Assembly (NCBI RefSeq): GCF_025770725.1
Contig: NZ_JANZKZ010000002.1
Span: 62,001 to 126,000 of the forward strand
DNA from: Sulfurospirillum oryzae
Lineage (GTDB): Bacteria; Campylobacterota; Campylobacteria; Campylobacterales; Sulfurospirillaceae
Reading direction: 5' to 3'
Length of the DNA stretch: 64,000 bases
In this document: positions 1-8,961 of the stretch, in pieces
Layout of the letters: each line of letters begins with the position of its first letter
How positions within the stretch are numbered: the stretch's first letter is position 1
Notes under the pieces: generated by a model
Seen by the model: the letters and a program-made list of their open reading frames with translations, nothing else
Told to the model about the DNA's origin: nothing
Database searches by the model: none
Program-made: the position numbers and the translations under genes

Positions 1-1
1 A

Positions 2-346
2 AAATACCCTCAAGCAGTTGAGCTTTATCTGGTGGCGACGGCGTATGGCTATTTTGATGGAGCACGTGTGGTTGATAAAAGCACACGACAAGTTTTAGAT
101 ACGCTCAAAACAGAAATTTTTGGACCACTCGATGCCAATAAGCGCAACCAGTTTGCAGAAGTTTTACGTACTAAATTGGACGATATGAAATCAAGCTGCA
201 ACTTTTTAGAAAAACTGGGAAAGCCGACCTATTATCCAAAATACATGGTACAAAATGGTGTCACACGTGGTGATGGACTTATTTTGAATTATGATGCAAG
301 AGTGATCTGGGAAGATACCCGCTTTAGCTATTTGAAATGCCCGTAA
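2..346 (+). CDS. Hypothetical protein, 5'-truncated by the window edge
   Basis: The reading frame is open from base 2, and no stop separates the edge from the codons before the GTG at 32, so the gene begins outside the window. The visible C-terminal 114 residues show no motif I can tie to a family. The segment is mixed alpha/beta in character with two cysteines (one internal, one at Cys-Pro at the very end) and no membrane segment. It ends 21 bases before the convergent serine dehydratase gene, and the small gap contains a TTTACATGTAAA palindrome. It could be a C-terminal domain of a metabolic enzyme, but function is not assignable. Confidence 0.6.
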   Translation, partial: KYPQAVELYLVATAYGYFDGARVVDKSTRQVLDTLKTEIFGPLDANKRNQFAEVLRTKLDDMKSSCNFLEKLGKPTYYPKYMVQNGVTRGDGLILNYDARVIWEDTRFSYLKCP

Positions 347-352
347 ATCATC

Positions 353-364
353 TTTACATGTAAA
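353..364. repeat. TTTACATGTAAA palindrome between convergent genes
   Basis: Perfect 12-bp palindrome, extended to 14 bp (CTTTACATGTAAAG), filling most of the 21-bp gap between the convergent partial gene and sdaA. It might serve as part of a bidirectional terminator, though without a U-tract on either side. Confidence 0.9.
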
Positions 365-367
365 GCT

Positions 368-1558
368 CTAAAGATAACGTTTGGCTAGACCTCCGAGCGA
401 AGTCTCTTTGTAGTTGGTGTTCATGTCTTTTCCCGTTTCGACCATCGTTTGGATGATCTCATCAAAACTTACTTTATGCGCTCCATCGGTGTATGAGGTG
501 TATTCTGCTGCGTCAATGGCGCGAATGGCCGCCACCGCGTTGCGCTCGATGCAGGGTACTTGCACGTAGCCTGCTATGGGGTCGCACGTCATACCAAGAT
601 GATGCTCTAACCCCATCTCTGCCGCATAATCAATCTGTTGTAAATTGCCGCCAAAAAGATACGATGCCATGCCTGCTGCCATCGAACATGCCACACCTAC
701 TTCGCCTTGACATCCCACTTCTGCACCCGAAATGGAGCCATTGAATTTTACGATATTCCCCAAAAGTCCCGCAACGGCAAGAGCACGCAAACAGTCAATT
801 TGATCTAAGTTGTAGAGTTCTTTAAGGTAGCGAAGGACAGCAGGTACGACCCCACATGCCCCACAAGTGGGTGCTGTCACGACAATATTGCCAGACGCGT
901 TCTCTTCACTGGTGGCGAGGGCATAGGCGAAGATGATGCCATGTGCTCGTTTTTCTTCTTTTCGTGCTTTGGCAAAGAACATGGGAGCTTTTCTGGGGTA
1001 TTGGAGAATGCCTGGCAGAACGCCGGATTGTTTCAATCCTCGATCGATTGTAGTCTGCATGCTCGCCCACACCTCGGCAAGATACTCCCAAATCGCTTCG
1101 CCTTCGTACGTTTCGACGTATTGCCACAGCTCTTTATGCTCTTTTTCGCACCATTTTATAATCTCGCCAAGCGTTGTGAGCGGATAGATCGAAGGCTCAG
1201 GTGTAGCACTCTCTCCCGCTTCTTTAAGCGCACTGCCTCCCACGCTGTAAACTTCCCAAGAGCCTAGTAGCTCTTGTTTATTGTCAAATGCTTCAAAAAA
1301 CATGCCATTGGAGTGAAACGGTTTGGTGATGTCGGGGCGAAAAAGGATTTCAACACCCTTCGTTGCTAAGGCTTGATGCAAGGCATCATCGGTTAAGTGA
1401 CCACGCCCTGTGGCGGCAAGCGAGCCAAAAAGCGTGACGCGGTACAAAGAGGCATTTGGGAAGCGTTTTTTAAAAAGCGTGCCAGCGTTATAAGGTCCCA
1501 TCGTGTGGCTAGAAGAGGGTCCATGCCCAATGCAGTAAAATGATTTGAGTGATTGCAT
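368..1558 (-). CDS. sdaA: L-serine dehydratase (L-serine ammonia-lyase), iron-sulfur type
   Basis: Deaminates L-serine to pyruvate and ammonia in the cytoplasm. The 396-residue protein has the family N-terminus around GPSSSHTMGP (residues 13-22), which belongs to the beta domain. The alpha domain carries the cysteine motif TCGACG and later CDP and VPC cysteines, the usual ligands of the oxygen-labile [4Fe-4S] cluster. It is shorter than the roughly 450-residue enteric enzymes but appears complete. The start is supported by an AAAGG ribosome site that abuts a TTTACATGTAAA palindrome. A TGCTATAAT -10 box lies upstream. The gene is monocistronic, convergent with the partial gene at the left edge and divergent from ruvX. 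Confidence 0.94.
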   Translation of the reverse strand: MQSLKSFYCIGHGPSSSHTMGPYNAGTLFKKRFPNASLYRVTLFGSLAATGRGHLTDDALHQALATKGVEILFRPDITKPFHSNGMFFEAFDNKQELLGSWEVYSVGGSALKEAGESATPEPSIYPLTTLGEIIKWCEKEHKELWQYVETYEGEAIWEYLAEVWASMQTTIDRGLKQSGVLPGILQYPRKAPMFFAKARKEEKRAHGIIFAYALATSEENASGNIVVTAPTCGACGVVPAVLRYLKELYNLDQIDCLRALAVAGLLGNIVKFNGSISGAEVGCQGEVGVACSMAAGMASYLFGGNLQQIDYAAEMGLEHHLGMTCDPIAGYVQVPCIERNAVAAIRAIDAAEYTSYTDGAHKVSFDEIIQTMVETGKDMNTNYKETSLGGLAKRYL

Positions 1559-1567
1559 GACACACCT

Positions 1568-1579
1568 TTTACATGTAAA
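1568..1579. repeat. TTTACATGTAAA palindrome in the sdaA leader
   Basis: Perfect copy 9 bases upstream of the sdaA start codon. Its last bases run into the AAAGG ribosome-binding site, and it lies between the -10 box and the start. Confidence 0.9.
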
Positions 1580-1590
1580 AATTGTGGTGG

Positions 1591-1596
1591 ATTATA
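1591..1596 (-). promoter_or_regulatory. Extended -10 box for sdaA
   Basis: On the minus strand this reads TGCTATAAT, a sigma-70 -10 with TGn extension. It sits 33 bases upstream of the sdaA start codon. No clear -35 is seen, as is usual in this phylum. Confidence 0.65.
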
Positions 1597-1714
1597 GCAC
1601 ATAAACAGATTTTCATTTCGAGAGAATGCTTAAAAAATGAGCCAATAAAAGGTGTAAAGAGCGCTTTAAATCAATCTTAGATAGAATTAAGTCATTCCAA
1701 TAAAGAGCAAATTC

Positions 1715-2122
1715 GTGAAAAAAATAGCAAGTATTGATATTGGGTTGAAACGTATTGGTGTGGCACTCTGTTTGGCGGCGGGAATTGTCTCACCGCAAGA
1801 GGCGATATTGCGTAAAAATCGTGACCAAGCCGCGCGCGATGTTGATACTTTTTTAAACGAATGGAGCATCGAGCTTCTGGTTGTAGGACTTCCAAAAGGC
1901 GGCAGTAGCAGCGAAGAGATGGAGCGGCGCATCAAACACTTTGTAAGCCTGCTAAAATTTAGCGGCGAAGTGGTGTACCAAGACGAGTACGGCTCAAGCA
2001 ATGAAGCCAAAGAGATGATGCAAGGTGTCATTCGTCAAAAACGTGATGGACGCATTGACTCTATGGCGGCAAAAGTCATTTTAGAACGCTATTTGGATGC
2101 AGAAAAGGCGAGTCATGGTTGA
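1715..2122 (+). CDS. ruvX: Putative pre-16S rRNA nuclease / Holliday junction resolvase RuvX (YqgF)
   Basis: RNase H-fold nuclease of the RuvX/YqgF family, which matures the 5' end of 16S rRNA and may cleave recombination intermediates. The 135-residue protein opens with the family signature DIGLKRIGVAL (first catalytic Asp near residue 8), has VVGLPKGG in the middle and DEYGSS with the last acidic residue near 88-90, and ends with a typical helix. The start is GTG at 1715. It overlaps the next gene by 8 bases, so the two are probably co-transcribed. Length is normal for the family (about 130-140). Confidence 0.92.
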   Translation: MKKIASIDIGLKRIGVALCLAAGIVSPQEAILRKNRDQAARDVDTFLNEWSIELLVVGLPKGGSSSEEMERRIKHFVSLLKFSGEVVYQDEYGSSNEAKEMMQGVIRQKRDGRIDSMAAKVILERYLDAEKASHG

Positions 2123-2723
2123 GCTTGAAGTTGCCGAGATTATCGGTACGGTTGCTTTTGCGCTGAGTGGTTTTTACGTAGCAGTCAAAGAGAAGCTTGA
2201 TCTTTTGGGTGTTTTTATTGCTTCCTTTTTGACAGCACTTGGCGGAGGTCTGGTACGCGATATGCTAGCCGATCGTCCTCCTTACACTTTTACGCATCTA
2301 TTGCCTTCTTTCTTGGTGATTGCCGTGATCGTTTTGAGTGTTCTTTTGCAATTGCACCGTAAAGATGAGATTGAAAAAAAAATCTATTTTATCATTAGCG
2401 ATACGTTAGGGTTGGTCTCTTTTTCGATTTCTGGAGCGTTGATTGGGTTGCAAGTAGGGTTTAACTTTTTTGGTGTGGTACTTTTAGCGCTTGTAACCGC
2501 TGTTGGAGGTGGTGTCATTCGAGACATCTTGCTCAACCGTGTACCCTTACTCTTAACCAGTGAGTTTTACGGTACGGTCTCGCTTTTAGTAGGGGCGATT
2601 TTGTTTGTGTTTGCGCAGTTTGACATTGGTGGATATGTACCTGTGATGGTCGTATTTGCTTTTGGCGTAGCGCTTCGGTTGCTGGCGTATTATAAACAGT
2701 GGAATTTGCCCAAAATTGGGTAA
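2115..2723 (+). CDS. Trimeric intracellular cation channel family membrane protein (UPF0126/YadS-like)
   Basis: About 202 residues, nearly all hydrophobic, with seven predicted membrane helices arranged as two three-helix repeats. Each repeat has the family hallmark at the end of its second helix: GGGLVRDML in the first and GGGVIRDIL in the second. Members relate to TRIC channels and have been linked to cation or glycine movement; the substrate here is unknown. The ATG at 2115 was chosen over one at 2097 because it has an AAGGCGA ribosome site and the protein then begins as homologues do. It overlaps the end of ruvX. Confidence 0.88.
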   Translation: MVELEVAEIIGTVAFALSGFYVAVKEKLDLLGVFIASFLTALGGGLVRDMLADRPPYTFTHLLPSFLVIAVIVLSVLLQLHRKDEIEKKIYFIISDTLGLVSFSISGALIGLQVGFNFFGVVLLALVTAVGGGVIRDILLNRVPLLLTSEFYGTVSLLVGAILFVFAQFDIGGYVPVMVVFAFGVALRLLAYYKQWNLPKIG

Positions 2724-2732
2724 GGTTTTTTT

Positions 2733-2741
2733 TGCTATAAT
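2733..2741 (+). promoter_or_regulatory. Extended -10 box TGCTATAAT before argD
   Basis: TGCTATAAT followed about 12 bases later by the GAGGAG ribosome-binding site of the aminotransferase gene. This suggests a short leader and a transcript separate from ruvX. Confidence 0.7.
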
Positions 2742-2764
2742 TGCGTTTTTTAGAGGAGTACGTG

Positions 2765-3952
2765 ATGGATTTTGAAACAATGGATAAAGAGTATGTGTTG
2801 CAGACGTATGCGAGAAACTATGTCAATTTTAAACACGGTATTAACGCAACACTTTTTGATGATAAAGGCAGAGATTATATCGATTTTACGAGCGGTATAG
2901 GTGTGGTCAGTGTAGGACATGGCAATCAAAGACTTGCCGATGCGATAAGTGAGCAAGCACGCAATATCATTCATACGTCTAATCTTTACATGATCGAACC
3001 ACAGGCAAGACTCGCCAAAAAAATCAATGAACTTACAGGCTTTGATGTTGCGGTCTTTTTTGGAAACTCAGGCGCTGAGGCGAATGAGGGAGCCATTAAA
3101 CTAGCACGCAAATACGGTGAGAAAAAATTTGCCAATAAAAAATATAAAGTCTTAACCCTAGAACACTCGTTTCACGGAAGAACCATAACAACGGTGAAAG
3201 CAACAGGTCAAGAGAGCTTTCATAAAACGGCTTTTGCACCGTATCCAGAAGGATTTTCATACACAAAAGAGATCGCAGATCTTTACAATGCTATCGATGA
3301 TGAAACGGTTGCCGTCATGATCGAACTCGTGCAAGGCGAGGGTGGCGTTAAAGCGTTTCCAAAAGCAGACATTCAAGCGTTGGCAAAGTTTTTAAAAGAG
3401 AAAGAGATTTTGCTCATTATCGATGAAGTGCAAAGTGGCGTCTTTAGAAGCGGCGAGTTTTTAGCGACATCTCTTTATGAGATTGAGCCAGACATCATCA
3501 CGCTTGCAAAAGGTCTTGCGGGTGGCGTGCCTATCGGTGCGGTTGTGACCAAACACAAAGACATCTTTGAAGCGGGAGATCACGGCAGTACGTTTGGAGG
3601 AAACTTTCTCTCCACACGCGCAGGACTTGAAGCGTTAACCATCTTAGAAGAGTACAAACAAAGCGGTATGCTGGATGAGGCACTGATCTATTTTGATGAG
3701 AAACTAAAATCTACATGTAAAGCATTTCCAGAGCTTTTTGAAAGCGTAGAAGGACTTGGTTTAATGCGTGGTATGAGATGTCTTAATGGCGACATCTTAG
3801 CCAGTGTCATCAAAAAAGCGTTTGAGCATGGTGTCCTTGTACTCAAAGCGGGCAAAAATACGCTTCGTTTCTTGCCACCACTCACGATCTCTAAAGAAGA
3901 GATGGATGAGGGCTTTAAACGTCTAGAGAGTGCGTGCAAAGCGCTTTTGTAA
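2765..3952 (+). CDS. argD: Acetylornithine (and possibly succinyldiaminopimelate) aminotransferase
   Basis: PLP-dependent class III aminotransferase converting N-acetylglutamate semialdehyde to N-acetylornithine in arginine biosynthesis. About 395 residues. Visible landmarks are the GxGV start of the large domain, FFGNSGAEANE (phosphate-binding), SFHGRT, the cofactor-contacting IIDEVQSGVFRSG, the Schiff-base lysine in TLAKGLAGGVPIGA, and STFGGNFLS. The start at 2765 follows a GAGGAG ribosome site and the product begins with residues typical of ArgD. The midA-like gene starts 9 bases downstream, so the genes probably form an operon with thiS. An odd-substrate omega-aminotransferase is possible but less likely. 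Confidence 0.9.
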   Translation: MDFETMDKEYVLQTYARNYVNFKHGINATLFDDKGRDYIDFTSGIGVVSVGHGNQRLADAISEQARNIIHTSNLYMIEPQARLAKKINELTGFDVAVFFGNSGAEANEGAIKLARKYGEKKFANKKYKVLTLEHSFHGRTITTVKATGQESFHKTAFAPYPEGFSYTKEIADLYNAIDDETVAVMIELVQGEGGVKAFPKADIQALAKFLKEKEILLIIDEVQSGVFRSGEFLATSLYEIEPDIITLAKGLAGGVPIGAVVTKHKDIFEAGDHGSTFGGNFLSTRAGLEALTILEEYKQSGMLDEALIYFDEKLKSTCKAFPELFESVEGLGLMRGMRCLNGDILASVIKKAFEHGVLVLKAGKNTLRFLPPLTISKEEMDEGFKRLESACKALL

Positions 3953-3961
3953 AAGAGATAC

Positions 3962-4987
3962 GTGAAATTTAGCGAGTATATGCAAACGTGGCTCTATGGC
4001 AATGAGGGCTACTACACTAAAGAGCGAACCATTGGAAAAGAGGGTGATTTTTACACCGCTGTGAGTACGAGTATGTTCTTTGGTGGATCTATTGCTAAAC
4101 GACTGATTTCAACCATTGAGTGTGGGTTTTTAAGCCCAACTTGTCATGTGGTTGAGATCGGCGCGCACAAAGGCTATTTGCTTGCCGATATGATTCAGTT
4201 TATCTATACCCTCAAACCAGAACTTCTTCAAACCCTTACATTTATCATTGTTGAGCCTTTTGGCGCGAACCAAGCGATGCAAAAAACGTACTTTGAAGAG
4301 GCATTTGGTGATGCCATAAAACTTTTACATGTAAAGTGTTTGGAAGCGTTTACATGTAAAGAGGCATTCTTTGTTGCCAATGAGATTTTCGATGCTTTTT
4401 CGTGTGAACTCATCAAAGAAGATCAAATGCTTTTTATTGAAAATGGAAAAGCTTTTTTTGATGTAATGGATGAAGAAACGAAGGGAAAAGCGGACGAATA
4501 TGGCATTCACAAAGGAGAGCTTTGTTTAGGGTATGAGCCTTTTGCAAAAGCAATGAGTCACTGTTGTGGACGCTTTGAATTTGTCACGTTTGATTACGGC
4601 GAAAAAGAAGCGAGAGATGATTTTTCACTGCGTGTTTATGCGAGCCATCAGGTGTATCCTTTTTTTGCACTCACCGATTTAGTGGAAGAAAAGCTGCGCG
4701 AACAAAATGATTTTAATACCTTTTTTGCCAATTCAGACATTACGTATGATGTCAACTTTAGTCATCTTTTTCATGCCTTTGAAAAAAGCGGCATCAGAGT
4801 GCATGACTATGGCACTCAGATGAAAGCGTTAGTCGATTTTGGATTGATTGAGCTTTTAGAACTGTTTGCTAAAAACGTTTCAGAAAAGCAGTACGAGATA
4901 GAATTAAACCGTATAAAAACATTGATCGATCCCTCTTTTATGGGCGAGCGATTTAAAATGGCGTGTTTTCGCAAAGGAGAAGTGTAA
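3962..4987 (+). CDS. SAM-dependent methyltransferase, MidA/NDUFAF7 family (DUF185)
   Basis: The 341-residue protein has the family pattern: an N-terminal GDFYTAVSTSMFFG stretch near residue 28, then the SAM-binding VVEIGAHKGYLLADM near 62, and a later FVANEIFDAF motif. The mitochondrial relatives methylate an arginine of a complex I subunit during assembly; the bacterial substrate is not known. The start is GTG. Two perfect TTTACATGTAAA palindromes lie inside the gene only 25 bases apart (4324 and 4349), read once as LHVK and once as FTCK. The stop codon overlaps the thiS start (TAATG). Confidence 0.85.
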   Translation: MKFSEYMQTWLYGNEGYYTKERTIGKEGDFYTAVSTSMFFGGSIAKRLISTIECGFLSPTCHVVEIGAHKGYLLADMIQFIYTLKPELLQTLTFIIVEPFGANQAMQKTYFEEAFGDAIKLLHVKCLEAFTCKEAFFVANEIFDAFSCELIKEDQMLFIENGKAFFDVMDEETKGKADEYGIHKGELCLGYEPFAKAMSHCCGRFEFVTFDYGEKEARDDFSLRVYASHQVYPFFALTDLVEEKLREQNDFNTFFANSDITYDVNFSHLFHAFEKSGIRVHDYGTQMKALVDFGLIELLELFAKNVSEKQYEIELNRIKTLIDPSFMGERFKMACFRKGEV

Positions 4988-5184
4988 TGCAATTAATCAT
5001 CAATGGCGAAAAAAAAGAGAGCAAAGCCAAAACAATCAAAGCTCTTTTGGATGAACTAGGCATTGAGAGCAAAGTGATGGCAGCGGCAGTGAATATGAAT
5101 GTCGTTAAAAAAGAGCAGTGGGAAAGCTATGAGCTTGCGGAAAGTGATAAAGTGGAATTTCTACAGTTTGTGGGTGGCGGTTAA
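4987..5184 (+). CDS. thiS: Sulfur carrier protein ThiS
   Basis: Sixty-five-residue ubiquitin-like protein ending in VGGG. Its C-terminal glycine is adenylated and then carries the thiocarboxylate used for the thiazole ring of thiamin. The product begins MQLIINGEKKE, typical of ThiS. The start codon overlaps the stop of the preceding methyltransferase, indicating translational coupling. It ends in a 4-base overlap with the convergent acpS gene. Other thi genes are not in the window. Confidence 0.9.
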   Translation: MQLIINGEKKESKAKTIKALLDELGIESKVMAAAVNMNVVKKEQWESYELAESDKVEFLQFVGGG

Positions 5185-5555
5185 TGCCAAAGTTGGCGGG
5201 TGCTTTTTTGACCTTCAATAATCACTACAGCGATAGCAAAGCCGTTGTCATGAGTGATGGAGAGCGAAAGATCGGTTATTTCATACATTTCAATCAAATG
5301 ACGTGAAAGCGTAAAGTAGGGTGCATTGCGTGCATCTTTGTAGAGTTTAATGTCAAAAAATCCGCATTGTTCACTAATCCCAATGCCAAGGGCTTTCGAA
5401 ACAGCCTCTTTCGCGGCATAAAATCCAGCAGTCGTAGCATCGTTTTTAGCAAGAAGTATCTCTTCGGGGGTTAAAAATTTAGCAAGCGCCTTGTCTCCAA
5501 AGCGCTCTTTGAGTTTTGTAATTCGTTCTATCGAAACGAGGTCTATACCGATCAT
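5181..5555 (-). CDS. acpS: Holo-[acyl-carrier-protein] synthase
   Basis: Transfers the 4'-phosphopantetheine arm of CoA onto apo-ACP for fatty acid synthesis. The 124-residue protein has the family motifs MIGIDLVSIERI at the N-terminus (Mg-binding Asp) and FYAAKEAVSKALG near residue 46 (catalytic Glu/Lys), ending with the SITHDNGFA beta strand. Length is standard. It overlaps the end of fliL by 4 bases, an arrangement I know from other campylobacterotans. Confidence 0.95.
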   Translation of the reverse strand: MIGIDLVSIERITKLKERFGDKALAKFLTPEEILLAKNDATTAGFYAAKEAVSKALGIGISEQCGFFDIKLYKDARNAPYFTLSRHLIEMYEITDLSLSITHDNGFAIAVVIIEGQKSTRQLWH

Positions 5556-6097
5556 TGAACCACGAAATCTGTAAAGTAGATGTTTTTGACTTGTCCATCG
5601 GAAAGATTTTCATTGATTTTATCAAGCACTTCTTCTTTGAGCTTGTCTTTGCCTTTAAGTGTGCTAATTTCTTCAAATGTTTTAGAAGAGAACGTACGAA
5701 TGATAATGTCTCTAATCAACGATTTTTTATGATCCATCTCAGGCTGAAGTTTAACGTCACTGAGTTCTAAATCGACAGCAACTTTTAAAAAGCGGTTACC
5801 GCTTTCACTGAGTAAGTTGACAACAAATTGTGCCATTGGGTACATCGGACCTATAGCAAGGTGATCGGTTGATTTTTTGCTACTACTGCTTTTTTTCTTC
5901 TCTGTTTTCACATCTGGGGCATGTGCCGCTGTTGACGCTGCTTCTTCATGACTACTACTGCCTAAAAGTAAAAAAGCCGCCGCACCTCCACCTACAAGGA
6001 GTACTACCAATAAAACAATAACAATGATGAGAACCATATTGCCTTTGGGTTTCTTTTCAACTGCGACGTCGCCATCTTCAGGTTTTTTACCAGCCAT
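5552..6097 (-). CDS. fliL: Flagellar basal body-associated protein FliL
   Basis: Single-pass inner-membrane protein at the flagellar stator-rotor interface. The 181-residue product has a short cytoplasmic basic segment, one strongly hydrophobic helix (about residues 21-45), a low-complexity Ser/Lys-rich linker and the conserved periplasmic SPFH-like FliL domain (from about residue 80), with the MAQFVVNLL and RFLKVAVDLEL strands. It is followed by acpS. A TTTACATGTAAA palindrome directly precedes the AAAGGAAA ribosome site. Confidence 0.92.
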   Translation of the reverse strand: MAGKKPEDGDVAVEKKPKGNMVLIIVIVLLVVLLVGGGAAAFLLLGSSSHEEAASTAAHAPDVKTEKKKSSSSKKSTDHLAIGPMYPMAQFVVNLLSESGNRFLKVAVDLELSDVKLQPEMDHKKSLIRDIIIRTFSSKTFEEISTLKGKDKLKEEVLDKINENLSDGQVKNIYFTDFVVQ

Positions 6098-6110
6098 TCT
6101 TCTTTCCTTT

Positions 6111-6122
6111 TTTACATGTAAA
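6111..6122. repeat. TTTACATGTAAA palindrome upstream of fliL
   Basis: Perfect copy 13 bases upstream of the fliL start codon, immediately before the AAAGGAAA ribosome-binding site. Confidence 0.9.
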
Positions 6123-6127
6123 TATGC

Positions 6128-6158
6128 TTTTCACATATATCGTTTAATTTTGTGAAAA
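6128..6158 (-). terminator. Weak hairpin downstream of radA
   Basis: TTTTCACA and TGTGAAAA form an 8-bp stem with a 15-base loop just after the radA stop codon (minus strand). The arm itself supplies only a short U-run, so this is a weak terminator candidate. Confidence 0.35.
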
Positions 6159-6160
6159 AT

Positions 6161-7516
6161 TTACATCCATTCGATTAATTTTGAAACTTCATCGATATTA
6201 TAACACTTGATTCCCTCAATTTTTTCCAATGGAAGGGATGGAACAACTGCTTTTTCAAACTGCTGAGACTTCGCCTCTTTGAGTCTAAGATCAAGGTTGA
6301 AGATGTCACGTACATCGCCAATCAAGGAGACTTCACCTATGAAGATGGTGTCTTTGCTAATAGGGCGATTGCGATATGAGCTAATAATCGCTGCAATAAT
6401 GGCAAGATCGGCAGAGGTTTCGCTGATCTTAATCCCTCCAGCGATGTTGATATAGACATCGTATTGATTAAGAGGCAGATCAAGCTTGCGCTCTAAAAGT
6501 GCCAAAAGCATAGTAAGGCGGTTGAGTTCATATCCGGTTGCACTGCGTTTGGGGTTGGGGTAGCCACTATCACTCACCAATGCTTGCACTTCGAGCACGA
6601 TGGGACGGCTTCCTTCCATCAAAACGGTGATAGCAGAGCCCGCTTGTGCTTTGCCACGAGTAAAAAACTTTTTAGAAATGTCTTTAGCGCTAACTAATCC
6701 CGCTTTGGTCATCTCAAAAATGCCCACTTCGCTGGTTGTGCCAAAACGGTTTTTAAAACCTCGAAGCAATCTGAGTTCGCGTGAAGAGTCGCCCTCAAAA
6801 TAGAGCACCGTATCAACCATGTGTTCAAGCACACGAGGCCCTGCGATAGAACCCTCTTTCGTAATATGCCCGATAATGAAAATAGCGATATTTTTATCTT
6901 TGCCATAACGCATCAACTCAAATGTAATCTCTCGGACTTGTGAGACACTTCCTGGCGCTGAGGCTACTTTTTCGCTGTAAATAGTTTGAATTGAATCAAT
7001 GATGAGGACTTCAAATGCGTGTTGCTCAAGTTCTTTAAAAATCGTATCGAGTCTGATTTCAGAAAGAAGGTAGAGATTTGGGTAGTTACTGTCAACACGG
7101 TTAGCGCGAAGTTTGATCTGGCTTGAAGACTCTTCGCCACTCACATAGAGAACTTTTTTACCCTCTTTGGCAAGGTTTCCCGCAATTTTTAAAAGCAGGG
7201 TTGATTTCCCCACACCTGGGCTTCCACCAATGAGCGTGAGACTTCCTTGAACAATGCCTCCACCAAGAACGAGGTCAAGCTCGCAATCGCCTGAACTGTA
7301 GCGCTCAATCTGTTCAAAACTTACTTCCGTAATAGGAATAGCGTTACTTTGTGTACTGGTCGTAGGTTTGGAGTTAATCTCTTTAAGGACTTCTATCTGT
7401 TTATCGCTCAGTTCTATATACTCATCCCATGCACCACAATTTGGGCATTTACCAAGCCATTTGGCACTTTGATGTCCACAGGCTTGGCATTCAAAAAGAA
7501 TCTGTTTCTTAGCCAT
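6161..7516 (-). CDS. radA: DNA repair protein RadA (Sms)
   Basis: RecA-like ATPase that drives branch migration during recombinational repair. The 451-residue protein has the N-terminal zinc finger (CQACGHQS...CPNCGAWD, residues 10-30), Walker [11 protein letters not shown] near residue 97, a Walker B segment ending in IIDSIQT, the RadA-specific KNRFG motif near residue 257, and a C-terminal Lon-protease-like domain. All diagnostic parts are present. The start overlaps the end of ftsY by 8 bases; they are one transcription unit. Confidence 0.96.
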   Translation of the reverse strand: MAKKQILFECQACGHQSAKWLGKCPNCGAWDEYIELSDKQIEVLKEINSKPTTSTQSNAIPITEVSFEQIERYSSGDCELDLVLGGGIVQGSLTLIGGSPGVGKSTLLLKIAGNLAKEGKKVLYVSGEESSSQIKLRANRVDSNYPNLYLLSEIRLDTIFKELEQHAFEVLIIDSIQTIYSEKVASAPGSVSQVREITFELMRYGKDKNIAIFIIGHITKEGSIAGPRVLEHMVDTVLYFEGDSSRELRLLRGFKNRFGTTSEVGIFEMTKAGLVSAKDISKKFFTRGKAQAGSAITVLMEGSRPIVLEVQALVSDSGYPNPKRSATGYELNRLTMLLALLERKLDLPLNQYDVYINIAGGIKISETSADLAIIAAIISSYRNRPISKDTIFIGEVSLIGDVRDIFNLDLRLKEAKSQQFEKAVVPSLPLEKIEGIKCYNIDEVSKLIEWM

Positions 7517-8396
7517 GGGTACTAGTAAAAATAGAGTCTAAAATCGTGTTGATGTAATCATCTGCATTAAAAGGTATGAGGTCGTCTCGTCCTTCTCCCA
7601 CACCGACATAGATAATAGGAAGTGCCAATGCTTTAGCTATGCCAAAGAGAGAGCCACCTTTAGCCGTACCATCAAGCTTCGTGATGATAATCGCATCAAT
7701 GCTAATCATTTCATGAAAGGCTTTTGCTTGGTTAATGGCAGAAGTGCCTTGTGTCCCATCTAAGATCAAAATCTTACGGTGAGGAGCGCCACTCAGTGCT
7801 TTATCACAGATACGTACAATTTTTTTAAGTTCATTGGCAAGATTGACTTGGTTGTGTAACCGTCCTGCAGTATCGATGATGACATGATCAATCTTGCGAG
7901 CAATAGCGGAACTGATGGTATCGTATGCAACAGCTGAGGGATCATGCCCTTGTTGTGTAAAGATGATGCCAACATCAATTTTTTCTGCCCAGCTTTTAAG
8001 TTGTTCAATCGCTGCGGCTCTAAACGTATCAGCAGCTCCTAAAAGCACACTTTGATTCTCTTTTTTATAGTTGTGAGCCAGTTTTGCAATGGTCGTTGTT
8101 TTTCCTGCACCATTGACGCCAATCACAAGCTCGACAAAAGGCTTTTGAAGCGTTTCAATGGACGAAGTAGTATCGTATTTAAAATAGGCTTTGAGAACAC
8201 GCTCTACATCAACACGTGCTACATTTTGAGAAGGGGGAAGATAGTAAATAATCTCTTCCACGAGTTCATAAGGAATATCAGACTCAATTAAAATCTCTTC
8301 TAAAAGCGTTTTATCAATTTTTTCGACTTTTTCAGGGAGTATCTCTTTGATGACTCCAAGAGTTTTACCCAGTCCTTTTTTGATTAGTCCAAACAT
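7509..8396 (-). CDS. ftsY: Signal recognition particle receptor FtsY
   Basis: SRP-family GTPase that docks ribosome-nascent-chain complexes at the membrane. The 295-residue protein has the N (helical) domain in the first 95 residues and then the G domain, with G1 [30 protein letters not shown] (G3) and [10 protein letters not shown] (G4). It lacks the long acidic A domain of the E. coli protein, as is common for short FtsY proteins. It directly abuts the thioredoxin gene upstream (stop-to-start spacing of zero) and overlaps radA downstream. Confidence 0.96.
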   Translation of the reverse strand: MFGLIKKGLGKTLGVIKEILPEKVEKIDKTLLEEILIESDIPYELVEEIIYYLPPSQNVARVDVERVLKAYFKYDTTSSIETLQKPFVELVIGVNGAGKTTTIAKLAHNYKKENQSVLLGAADTFRAAAIEQLKSWAEKIDVGIIFTQQGHDPSAVAYDTISSAIARKIDHVIIDTAGRLHNQVNLANELKKIVRICDKALSGAPHRKILILDGTQGTSAINQAKAFHEMISIDAIIITKLDGTAKGGSLFGIAKALALPIIYVGVGEGRDDLIPFNADDYINTILDSIFTSTHG

Positions 8397-8948
8397 TTAA
8401 AGCACTTTTTTGATGTCGGCGTCGATCATCTCTTCGGGGATGGCACCTACATAATGTGTGGAGTATTTACCTTCTTTGTCATACAAAAACATTAAAGGGA
8501 TATTTTTAACGCCACCCGCACTTTGCGCAAATTTGAAGTTTTCGATACCGTTTGTAATGATGTAATTAATGTTATTAAATTTCACAAAACTGCTGATTTC
8601 TTCATTGGATTTGTTTTCTTCTAAAAGAACACTAATAATGACCAAGTTCTCTTTATATTTTTCTTGAAGGTTATTAAGATGCGGAATTTCAGCTTTGCAA
8701 GGTGGGCACCATGTGGCAAAGAAATTGACTAAAACGACTTTATTTTCATATCCAGAGAAGCTAAAACCTTTTTCAAGAGGGGTAACAACAATCTGTTTAC
8801 CTGAAATATCTTGAAGTACAATCTTTTCATTTTTAATCTCTTCTTGCACTTTCGTTGATTTATCTTCTGTTTTCTTTTTTTCTGAAGAACATCCGCCCAA
8901 AAAGAGCATAGAACAAGCAATAAACACAGCAAACCAAAACTTCATCAT
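8397..8948 (-). CDS. TlpA-like thioredoxin-fold lipoprotein
   Basis: The 183-residue protein has a lipoprotein signal with lipobox LGGC (Cys 20), a charged linker, and an AhpC/TSA-Redoxin fold from about residue 50. The active site is ATWCPPCKAEIP, typical of TlpA/ResA/CcmG-type periplasmic reductants that feed cytochrome c maturation or disulfide reduction. The likely location is the periplasmic face of the inner membrane. First gene of the tlpA-ftsY-radA operon. Its specific partner is unknown. Confidence 0.88.
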   Translation of the reverse strand: MMKFWFAVFIACSMLFLGGCSSEKKKTEDKSTKVQEEIKNEKIVLQDISGKQIVVTPLEKGFSFSGYENKVVLVNFFATWCPPCKAEIPHLNNLQEKYKENLVIISVLLEENKSNEEISSFVKFNNINYIITNGIENFKFAQSAGGVKNIPLMFLYDKEGKYSTHYVGAIPEEMIDADIKKVL

Positions 8949-8961
8949 GATCCTTTAATTA

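Noticed and set aside
906-1267. Several open frames of 73-108 codons antisense or shifted within sdaA
   Set aside because: All are shadows of the strongly conserved serine dehydratase frame; compositions rich in Arg/Ser/Cys and no family signal.
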